A stretch of DNA of 64,000 nt from the NCBI GenBank assembly GCA_046155225.1, contig JBJXED010000039.1:1-64000 (forward strand). Direction: 5' to 3'. Under the pieces are notes generated by a model that was not told the DNA's origin, ran no database searches, and saw only the letters and a program-made list of their open reading frames with translations. Position numbers and translations under genes: made by a program. This document shows positions 54,098 through 60,751 of this stretch, one piece after another (within the stretch, counting starts at the first letter, position 1; each line of letters starts with the position of its first letter). This stretch comes from JAKFVA01 sp046155225 (lineage in GTDB: Bacteria > Pseudomonadota > Gammaproteobacteria > Burkholderiales > Burkholderiaceae_C).

Positions 54098-54808
54098 CTA
54101 TTGCGGCTTCAGCGCCCTGGCCAGTGCCACACCCAGCGCCGCGCCGACGCATTGCGCCAGCACAAAGCCCGGCGCGCTGGCCGGTGCTATCCCGGCAAAG
54201 CTGTCCGACAGCATGCGCCCCAGCACGGCGGCAGGGTTGGCAAAGCTGGTGCTGGCGGTGAACCAGTAGGCCGCGCCGATATAGCAGGCCACCAGCGCGC
54301 TGGCTTTTGCATGCACACCCTGCGCAGCGCTGCGCAAAATCACAAACAGCAGCCCGCCCGTGGCCACCGCCTCGGCAATCCACTGGCCCCAGCCGCTGAA
54401 CTCGCCGCTGGCCAACCAGCCGCCGCGCACTTTGCTGCTCCACTGGAGCATGTCCAGACCGAACATGGCATGCGCCAGCCACGCCCCGCAGACGGCACCG
54501 AGCAACTGCGCCGCTATGAAAATGATTGCTGTGCTGGCAGTATTTGCCTTGGCTGGAGCCTGATTTAGTGCCAAAACCAGCGTCACCAGCGGGTTGAAGT
54601 GTGCGCCACTGACCGGTCCCAGCACCTCGATCAGCACATACAGCGCAAACACTGTCACCAGGGTATTGGCCAGCAGCGCCAGGCCGGTATTGCCGCCCGA
54701 GAGCTGCTCGGCCATGATGCCCGAGCCGATCACCGCGCACAGCAGTCCGGCAGTGCCCACCCCTTCGGCCAGCGCTTGCTGCGGCAGCGAGTAGTGCGGC
54801 GCGCTCAC
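54098..54808 (-). CDS. MIP-family aquaglyceroporin of the arsenic cluster (AqpS-like)
   Basis: A 236-residue six-helix channel. The two half-helix motifs are HFNPLVT (Asn-Pro-Leu variant) and FANPAAVLGR. The altered first NPA motif is typical of metalloid-permeable channels rather than strict water channels. It lies between arsC and arsH, where ArsB or Acr3 would normally be, as described for AqpS of Sinorhizobium meliloti, which lets arsenite made by ArsC leave by diffusion. The start is GTG at 54808, overlapping the arsC stop (GTGA). Residues about 82-99, between two helices, derive from a reversed dispersed repeat. Confidence 0.9.
   Translation of the reverse strand: MSAPHYSLPQQALAEGVGTAGLLCAVIGSGIMAEQLSGGNTGLALLANTLVTVFALYVLIEVLGPVSGAHFNPLVTLVLALNQAPAKANTASTAIIFIAAQLLGAVCGAWLAHAMFGLDMLQWSSKVRGGWLASGEFSGWGQWIAEAVATGGLLFVILRSAAQGVHAKASALVACYIGAAYWFTASTSFANPAAVLGRMLSDSFAGIAPASAPGFVLAQCVGAALGVALARALKPQ
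54513..54563 (-). repeat. Dispersed repeat, copy H (inside the aquaporin gene)
   Basis: In the coding sense it reads TCAGGCTCCAGCCAAGG, then CAAATACTGCCAGCACAGC and a TCATAGC end. It encodes NQAPAKANTASTAIIFIA. The match to the family is clear over the first 30 bases and weaker after. Confidence 0.6.
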
Positions 54809-55341
54809 GCGGCAGTGGCTTCGGGGGTGGTGGCGGAGCTGGCCAGGGCGCGGGCCTCGGTTTGCAACCGTATTTTGTCCATTTTCGCCAGCGGCAGGTT
54901 CACCATGATCTCCAGCCGCAGGCCAATTTCGTGCAGCGTCCTGCGAAAGGCGTCGTGGCGCACTTCCTCGCTGCCCATCACCTCGCTGGGGTCGGCGTAG
55001 CCCCAGTGCGCAGTGGCGGGCTGGCCCGGCCAGTGCGGGCAGACCTCGCCCGCGGCGTTGTCACAGACGGTGATCACCAGGTCCATCTGCGGCGCATCCG
55101 AGAGCGCAAATTCGTCCCAGCTTTTGCTGCGCAAGCCTTCGGTCGGGATGCCGGCATGCTCCAGCGCCGCCAGCGCCAGCGGGTTGGGCTGCTGGTGGTC
55201 GCGCGGGTGGCTGCCGGCCGAGTAGGCGCGGTATTTGCCTCGGCCGATTTTGTTCAGCAAGGCTTCGGCCAGAATGCTGCGCGCCGAATTGTGGGTGCAT
55301 AAAAACAAGACATTGATGAGGGGGTGTTGGTTTTCAGTCAT
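54805..55341 (-). CDS. arsC: Arsenate reductase ArsC (low-molecular-weight phosphatase type)
   Basis: Reduces As(V) to As(III). The 178 residues have the LMW-PTPase fold with the P-loop NVLFLCTHNSARSILAEALL near the N-terminus; Cys of CTHNSARS is the nucleophile. DLVITVCDNAAGEVCPHWPG contains the additional cysteines that relay to thioredoxin, and HWGYADPSEV has the catalytic Asp. The C-terminal 25 residues are extended and Ala-rich. Its TGA overlaps the aquaporin start. It is preceded by arsR (23 bases). Confidence 0.95.
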   Translation of the reverse strand: MTENQHPLINVLFLCTHNSARSILAEALLNKIGRGKYRAYSAGSHPRDHQQPNPLALAALEHAGIPTEGLRSKSWDEFALSDAPQMDLVITVCDNAAGEVCPHWPGQPATAHWGYADPSEVMGSEEVRHDAFRRTLHEIGLRLEIMVNLPLAKMDKIRLQTEARALASSATTPEATAA

Positions 55342-55364
55342 GGCGGCTCCTTGGGACGGTTGGA

Positions 55365-55712
55365 TTAGAGAGAAGACTCAGTGCAGGGGACAAATTCGGT
55401 CAATTCGCAGCTTTGGCCTTCGCAGCAATGCTCACTGAGGTAGGCCACCAGGCTGTTCATGTGTTCAAAATTGGCCCGGTAGACCACGTTTCGCCCACGC
55501 GATTCGTTGGTGACGAGGCAGGTGTAGAGCAGTTCTTTGAGGTGGAACGACAAGGCGCTGGGCGATATACCCAGTTTTTCGGCAATTCCGCCGGCCGTCA
55601 GACCTGCTTTGCCGGCCACTACCAGCAAACGAAACACCCGCAGGCGATGCACTTGCGCCAGTGCGGTCAGGGACTTTAAAACTTGCGTTTCTTCGGTGTC
55701 AATCATTTCCAT
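55365..55712 (-). CDS. arsR: Arsenic-responsive repressor ArsR
   Basis: A 115-residue winged-helix repressor of the SmtB/ArsR family. The recognition helix is SPSALSFHLKELLYTCLV and the wing RGRNVVYRANF. The As(III) site is probably the C-terminal Cys96-Cys97-Cys102 (SEHCCEGQSCEL), like the Acidithiobacillus ferrooxidans ArsR type, rather than the CxCxxC in the DNA-binding helix. The ATG at 55712 is chosen, with ATG 55706 as alternative. It heads arsR-arsC-aqp-arsH; an inverted repeat before the start is its likely operator. Confidence 0.95.
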   Translation of the reverse strand: MEMIDTEETQVLKSLTALAQVHRLRVFRLLVVAGKAGLTAGGIAEKLGISPSALSFHLKELLYTCLVTNESRGRNVVYRANFEHMNSLVAYLSEHCCEGQSCELTEFVPCTESSL

Positions 55713-55714
55713 AA

Positions 55715-55730
55715 TTCAAATGTTATTGAA
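55715..55730. promoter_or_regulatory. Candidate ArsR operator
   Basis: Inverted repeat TTCAA-N6-TTGAA three bases before the arsR start codon, in an AT-rich tract (another TTGAA follows at about 55740). ArsR operators are usually such short AT-rich dyads over the promoter, so autoregulation is likely. Confidence 0.55.
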
Positions 55731-55792
55731 ATATTAAATTGAAAGCAAGCGATCGTTCATAAGCTTTTCAAAAGAACATCAAAACGGGATTA

Positions 55793-55824
55793 ATGTCATA
55801 AATATGCAATCGAAAAGACATAAT
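55793..55824 (+). promoter_or_regulatory. Pho box and -10 promoter for the phosphate cluster
   Basis: ATGTCATAAATATGCAAT at 55793-55810 matches the PhoB box CTGTCATAAATCTGTCAT at 14 of 18 positions, with direct repeats 11 bases apart. CATAAT at 55819-55824 lies eight bases further, close to the spacing at which PhoB boxes replace the -35. The phoX-like gene starts at 55886. Activation by PhoB under phosphate limitation is inferred. Confidence 0.65.
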
Positions 55825-55885
55825 CACGTCACTGCAAGCTTTCAGACTCCGCTGTTAAGAATTACAGGACTGCAAAGCAACATTC

Positions 55886-57811
55886 ATGGGCCAAGGTTTC
55901 GCCGCTCACCAAGACTCCGACGAAGGTGTGAACTTCGCCGAGAACCCTTGCATCCATGACGTGGATGTCGGCCGCAGGCATGTCCTCAAGGCCAGCGCAG
56001 GGGCCGTCGCGTTGCTGATGGGCTCGCACGGCCTGGCCGCCGAGACCCGCCGAAGCAAACCGCTGGGCTTTACCGCTGTGCCCATTGGCAAAGCAGATAC
56101 GTTGGTGGTGCCGCCTGAATATGAAGCGCAGGTGCTGTACCGCTGGGGCGATGCGACGGGTATTTCCGGGAATGTCCCGACTTTTAAAACCGATGCTTCT
56201 AACACCTGGCAAGAGCAAACCCTGCAAGCCGGGATGCACCACGACGGCATCGAGTTTTTCTCATTGGGTAAAAGCACGCGCCACGGGCTGCTGGCTATCA
56301 ACCACGAGTACACCGACGATGGTTTGCTGCATACCGACGGCATGAAAACCTGGACTGCTGAGAAAGTCAAAAAATCACAGGCGGCTCATGGCGTGAGTGT
56401 GATTGAAGTGGTGCAAGCTACGAATCAGCCCCAATGGCAAGTGGTGATGAATTCCAAATACGCCAGACGCATTACCGCGGTTACGCCGATGCAGATGGCC
56501 GGCCCCGCTGCCGGGCATGCCCTGCTGCAAACCGCCGATGACCCAACGGGTCAGCGCGTGCTTGGCACGATCAATAACTGCGGCGCTGGCCAAACGCCCT
56601 GGGGCACCTACCTGACCTGTGAAGAAAACTGGAACGGCGTGTTTTCTGCCGCAGCCAAGCCGAGTGAAGATGAGCGCCGCTACGGCTTGCGCGCGTCGGG
56701 TGCCGGATACCGCTGGCATGAGTTTGATGCGCGATTTGATGTGCAAAAAACGCCCAATGAACCCAACCGGTTCGGCTGGGTGGTGGAAATTGACCCTATG
56801 GATGCCGCTCAAGTGCCCGTCAAGCGGACGGCCCTGGGACGCTTCAAACACGAAGGTGCCACCACCGTGCTGAGCAAAGACGGCAGGGCGGTGGTCTACA
56901 TGGGTGATGATGAGCGGTTTGAGTACATCTACAAATTTATCAGCAGGGACAAGGTCAAACCCGGCGGTCTGAAGGCCAACCCGCAGTTGCTCGACAACGG
57001 CACTTTATACGTGGCGCGTTTTGACAGCAAAGGCTATGGCACTTGGTTGCCTTTGGTGCAGGGCCAGGGCGGCTTGACGGCGCAGGCCGGGTTCGCCAGC
57101 CAGGCCGAGGTGCTGATCCGTTGCCGCCAAGCGGCAGATGCGGTGGGCGCAACCAAGATGGACCGGCCCGAGTGGATTGCCGTGCACCCGCAATCTGGGG
57201 AGGTGTACGTCACGCTGACCAATAACAGTCAGCGCGGGCAGCCGGGCAGGCAAGCCGTAGATGACGCCAATCCGCGCGCCGACAACATCATGGGCCACAT
57301 TATTCGCTGGCGCGAAGGCGTTAGTGCAGCTGCGGATGCGGCGGCCATGGAGTTTCGCTGGATGCACTTTGCGTTGGCGGGTGACCCCGATGCCGAGAAA
57401 GCAGAGCATAAGGGCACGATCAAAGGCGATATCTACGGCAGCCCCGATGGTTTGCAGTTTGACGCCAGCGGCATGCTGTGGATTCAGACCGATATTTCCA
57501 CCTCGGCCTTGGGCAAAGGCGCTTATAAAAATACCGGCAACAACATGATGCTGTGCGCTGACCCACAAACCGGGCAGACCAAACGCTTCATGACAGGCCC
57601 CGCAGGTTGTGAAGTGACTGGTGTGGTGTTCACGCCAGACCGCAAATCCTTGTTCATCAACATTCAGCATCCTGGTGAAACCGCCAGCGAGCGCGGCAAC
57701 CCCGACAACCCGCAGAGCATCAGCCATTGGCCCGAAGGCCCTGCTGGCGGCAGGCCCCGCTCGGCGACGGTGGTTATTCGCCGCAAAGATGGCGGTGTGG
57801 TTGGGACCTAA
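55886..57811 (+). CDS. phoX: PhoX-type alkaline phosphatase (DUF839), Tat-exported
   Basis: Calcium/iron-dependent phosphatase releasing phosphate from organic esters in the periplasm. The 641 residues begin with a Tat-type signal (GRRHVLKASAGAVALL, at about 32-47). The beta-propeller shows the PhoX/DUF839 blocks GLLAINHEYTDDGLLH, NCGAGQTPWGTYLTCEENWN, GRFKHEGATTVLSKDGR and RPEWIAVHPQSGEVYVTLTN. A Pho box lies about 75 bases upstream. It is divergent from the ars operon; olsB follows after 57 bases. The N-terminus before the twin Arg is longer than typical. Confidence 0.9.
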   Translation: MGQGFAAHQDSDEGVNFAENPCIHDVDVGRRHVLKASAGAVALLMGSHGLAAETRRSKPLGFTAVPIGKADTLVVPPEYEAQVLYRWGDATGISGNVPTFKTDASNTWQEQTLQAGMHHDGIEFFSLGKSTRHGLLAINHEYTDDGLLHTDGMKTWTAEKVKKSQAAHGVSVIEVVQATNQPQWQVVMNSKYARRITAVTPMQMAGPAAGHALLQTADDPTGQRVLGTINNCGAGQTPWGTYLTCEENWNGVFSAAAKPSEDERRYGLRASGAGYRWHEFDARFDVQKTPNEPNRFGWVVEIDPMDAAQVPVKRTALGRFKHEGATTVLSKDGRAVVYMGDDERFEYIYKFISRDKVKPGGLKANPQLLDNGTLYVARFDSKGYGTWLPLVQGQGGLTAQAGFASQAEVLIRCRQAADAVGATKMDRPEWIAVHPQSGEVYVTLTNNSQRGQPGRQAVDDANPRADNIMGHIIRWREGVSAAADAAAMEFRWMHFALAGDPDAEKAEHKGTIKGDIYGSPDGLQFDASGMLWIQTDISTSALGKGAYKNTGNNMMLCADPQTGQTKRFMTGPAGCEVTGVVFTPDRKSLFINIQHPGETASERGNPDNPQSISHWPEGPAGGRPRSATVVIRRKDGGVVGT

Positions 57812-57868
57812 TACCCAATTCTCAAGCGCAACAACCAACTATTGAATTCAACGAGCCAGGAGTAAAAA

Positions 57869-58720
57869 ATGAAAGAACTGCCTAACCCGACGTTTCCTCT
57901 TTCTCCGGCAGCCATGCCAAGGGGGTCACTTCATCAAAGCGGCCACCACATCGATGCGCCTGTCGTTTCAAAAAGTGCACGTGGCATTCAGGTCACGTGG
58001 GCCCAGCATCTGGACGAAGTTCGTGAAGCGCAACGACTGAGGTTTGACGTTTTCGCCACCGAAATGGGTGCGCGCCTGTCCAGCCCCATGGCGGGCTATG
58101 ACATTGACTTGTTTGACGATTACTGTGAGCATTTGTTGGTGCGTGATGAAATGACGCACGAGGTTATTGGTACCTACCGCGTCCTCACACCAGCTCAGGC
58201 CAAGCGCGTTGGCAGTACTTACAGCGACACCGAATTTGACTTAACCCGGCTGCGCGCAATACGCTCGCGTATGGTCGAGTTGGGGCGCAGTTGTGTGCAC
58301 CACGACCACCGCCACGGCGGTGTCATCATGGCGCTGTGGGGCGCGCTGTGCGAATTCATGACGCGCAACCAACTCGACATCATGATTGGCTGCGCCAGCA
58401 TTCCAATGCAGCACAACGGCGTCAGTGGTGGGCATGCAGCTGCGAGTATCTGGCACCAACTGAGCAAAACCCATTTGTCAGCCATTGAATACCATGTCCT
58501 GCCGCGCTTGCCTTTGCCAGTGGACCGCTACAGCGATCTTCTGGAAGTGGAGCCGCCTGCGTTGATCAAAGGCTATTTGCGTTTGGGTGCCAAGGTGCTG
58601 GGGCCGCCGGCATGGGACCCTGATTTCAATACAGCGGATCTGCCTATGTTGATGCGCATTGCCGACTTGCCGCCGCGCTATAAAAAGCATTTTCAAAGCC
58701 AGAAGTTGCAAGGGGCATGA
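57869..58720 (+). CDS. olsB: Ornithine N-acyltransferase OlsB-like (GNAT)
   Basis: Probable transferase of a 3-hydroxyacyl chain from ACP to the alpha-amino group of ornithine, giving lyso-ornithine lipid, the first step to phosphorus-free ornithine lipids. The 283 residues have the autoinducer-synthase/hemolysin-type GNAT fold: AQRLRFDVFATEMGARL, DDYCEHLLVRDE, VIGTYRVLTPAQAKRVG, VELGRSCVHHDHRHGGVIMA, and LIKGYLRLGAKVLGPPAWD. The second acyltransferase OlsA is not in this window. AGGAG precedes the ATG. Its stop overlaps the next gene's start (ATGA), coupling it to the PlcP-like gene. Confidence 0.82.
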   Translation: MKELPNPTFPLSPAAMPRGSLHQSGHHIDAPVVSKSARGIQVTWAQHLDEVREAQRLRFDVFATEMGARLSSPMAGYDIDLFDDYCEHLLVRDEMTHEVIGTYRVLTPAQAKRVGSTYSDTEFDLTRLRAIRSRMVELGRSCVHHDHRHGGVIMALWGALCEFMTRNQLDIMIGCASIPMQHNGVSGGHAAASIWHQLSKTHLSAIEYHVLPRLPLPVDRYSDLLEVEPPALIKGYLRLGAKVLGPPAWDPDFNTADLPMLMRIADLPPRYKKHFQSQKLQGA

Positions 58721-59610
58721 TGCGCACAGCCTTCGACGCATTGACTTCAGGCCTGAAGGCTGACATCAGCACCGGTAGCGTTGCCGCGGCGCTAGGTGAT
58801 GATCACCATGCCAATGACGAGGACGGTGAGGGCAAGCGTTTTCGCACGGTGTTTATTTCCGATCTGCATCTAGGCACGCCCGGATGTCAGGCGGTAGCGC
58901 TGCTGGACTTTCTCAAAACCCATCCCAGTGATTATTTGTATCTGGTTGGGGACATCGTTGATGGTTGGCAGCTCCGCCGCAAATGGTTTTGGCCGCAAAC
59001 GCACAACGACGTGGTGCAAAAGCTGCTTCGTCGCGCCCGCAAAGGCTGCACCGTGATCTATGTGCCTGGCAACCATGATGAATTTGCGCGCGGATTTTTG
59101 GGCCATCAGTTCGGCGGCATCGAAGTGGTCGAGGAAGCGGTTCACACCACGGCCGATGGCCGCAAATTATGGGTCATACACGGCGATTATTTTGACGGTG
59201 TGATCCAGTGCGCAAAATGGCTGGCCTATTTGGGTGACAACGCGTACGAATTCACGTTGAAGGTCAACCGCCACCTTAACAATTTGCGTGGCCGCTTGGG
59301 CCTGCCCTATTGGTCGCTTTCGGCGTATCTGAAACAAAAAGTCAAGATGGCGCTGAATTACGTGACTGACTTTGAAGTGGCGGTTGCCAATGAAGCCCGA
59401 AAGCGCGGCCACCAAGGGGTGGTGTGCGGCCATATCCACCGCGCCGAAATCCGCGACATCAACGGCGTGCTGTACTGCAACGACGGTGACTGGGTGGAGA
59501 GCCGCACGGCACTGGTCGAACACTTTGACGGCCGCCTTGAACTGCTCGAATGGGCAGCCCACCTTGAAACCACCAGCCAACGAATAGAACAAAAAATGGT
59601 CCCCGCATGA
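58717..59610 (+). CDS. PlcP-like metallophosphoesterase (LpxH-related)
   Basis: A 297-residue calcineurin-fold phosphoesterase. Metal motifs in order: FISDLHLGTPG, LVGDIVDGWQL, YVPGNHDEFARGF, WVIHGDYFDG and CGHIHRAEIRD. It belongs to the UDP-2,3-diacylglucosamine hydrolase-like group (COG2908) but is longer than LpxH (about 240) and is not with the lpx genes. In alphaproteobacteria a protein of this type, PlcP, is a phosphate-starvation phospholipase C that yields diacylglycerol for glycolipids. Its coupling to a glycosyltransferase and to olsB favours PlcP, though LpxH activity is not excluded. Confidence 0.75.
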   Translation: MMRTAFDALTSGLKADISTGSVAAALGDDHHANDEDGEGKRFRTVFISDLHLGTPGCQAVALLDFLKTHPSDYLYLVGDIVDGWQLRRKWFWPQTHNDVVQKLLRRARKGCTVIYVPGNHDEFARGFLGHQFGGIEVVEEAVHTTADGRKLWVIHGDYFDGVIQCAKWLAYLGDNAYEFTLKVNRHLNNLRGRLGLPYWSLSAYLKQKVKMALNYVTDFEVAVANEARKRGHQGVVCGHIHRAEIRDINGVLYCNDGDWVESRTALVEHFDGRLELLEWAAHLETTSQRIEQKMVPA

Positions 59611-60695
59611 AAATCGCTTTGGTCACTGACGCATGGCGTCCGCAAGTCAATGGTGTCGTCACGACCCTGGTTGAACTCGTCAGGGATCTGACACAGCTCG
59701 GGCATCAGATTGAAGTTATTCAGCCAAGTCAGTTCAAGACCAGGCCTTGCCCAGGCTACGCTGGCATTGATTTGGCGGTGCGTCCGAAAAAAGCGTTGAC
59801 GCGCATGCTGGATGAGTTTCAACCAGAGGCCATCCACATAGCCACCGAAGGCCCGCTGGGTTGGGCCGCGCGCAGTTATTGCCAGAAAAACAAGCTGGCC
59901 TTCACCACGGCGTTCCACACCAAATTTCCTGACATCTTGCATGCCGCGCTGAAAATTCCTTTGTCGTGGAGCTATGCCCTGTTCCGGTATTTTCACCGGC
60001 CTTCGTCGGGCGTCATGGTGCCTACCTTGGGTATTTTGCAGATGCTCAAGGAACGCGGTTTTATCAATCTGCGCGAGTGGACGCATGGCGTTGACACGCA
60101 TCTGTTTGAATACCAAAGTGAGCCGCGGGTGTATGAGCCACTGGGCGTGTTGTCGCGCCCGGTGTCACTCTTTGTCGGAAGGCTGTCGTATGAGAAAAAT
60201 ATCGAGGCCTACCTCAACCTGGACTTGCCTGGCACCAAAGTGGTCTGCGGCGTCGGTCCGCTGGAGGCCGACTTGAAACAGCGTTTCCCGCATATCAAAT
60301 GGATCGGCATTTTGAGCCGCAGCGAAATTGCCAAGCTGTTTTCGGCGGCCGATGTTTTTGTATTTCCAAGCCGGTCAGAGACTTTTGGCTTGGTCATGCT
60401 GGAAGCCATGGCGTGCGGCACACCGGTGGCGGCCTACCCGGTTGACGGCCCTCTGGAAGTGCTGGGCAAGCCCGGATCGGCCGACCCGCTGGCCAGCCAC
60501 GGCGGTGTGATGCACACGGATTTGCTGCAAGCTACGTACAGCGCGCTTACCGTACCCCGGCATGAGGCCCGGGCCCGGGCCATGGACTTCACCTGGGCGC
60601 ACGCCAGCCGGGTTTTTCTGGATCACCTGGTCCCGGCCAAGAAGGGCGGCGCCCATGCTAATCTACAGGCCATCTCCAATCCGCTCATGCCTTGA
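59607..60695 (+). CDS. GT4 glycosyltransferase (Agt-like, diacylglycerol glycosyltransferase candidate)
   Basis: A 362-residue retaining GT-B enzyme. The acceptor domain opens KIALVTDAWRPQVNGVVTTL, the GT4 group of mannosyl/glycolipid transferases (SqdX, MgtA, Agt). The donor domain contains LFVGRLSYEKNIEAYL and the EX7E motif ETFGLVMLE within FPSRSETFGLVMLEAMACG. No membrane helix is seen, so peripheral membrane binding is expected. It overlaps the PlcP-like gene by ATGA. The partner pairing suggests that it glycosylates the diacylglycerol released by PlcP; mannosylation of another lipid is the alternative. Confidence 0.8.
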   Translation: MKIALVTDAWRPQVNGVVTTLVELVRDLTQLGHQIEVIQPSQFKTRPCPGYAGIDLAVRPKKALTRMLDEFQPEAIHIATEGPLGWAARSYCQKNKLAFTTAFHTKFPDILHAALKIPLSWSYALFRYFHRPSSGVMVPTLGILQMLKERGFINLREWTHGVDTHLFEYQSEPRVYEPLGVLSRPVSLFVGRLSYEKNIEAYLNLDLPGTKVVCGVGPLEADLKQRFPHIKWIGILSRSEIAKLFSAADVFVFPSRSETFGLVMLEAMACGTPVAAYPVDGPLEVLGKPGSADPLASHGGVMHTDLLQATYSALTVPRHEARARAMDFTWAHASRVFLDHLVPAKKGGAHANLQAISNPLMP

Positions 60696-60751
60696 AGGCC
60701 GTTTGAGCTGTGTTGGACTTGCGCCCCTTCAACAACTGCTCTGATTTTCTA

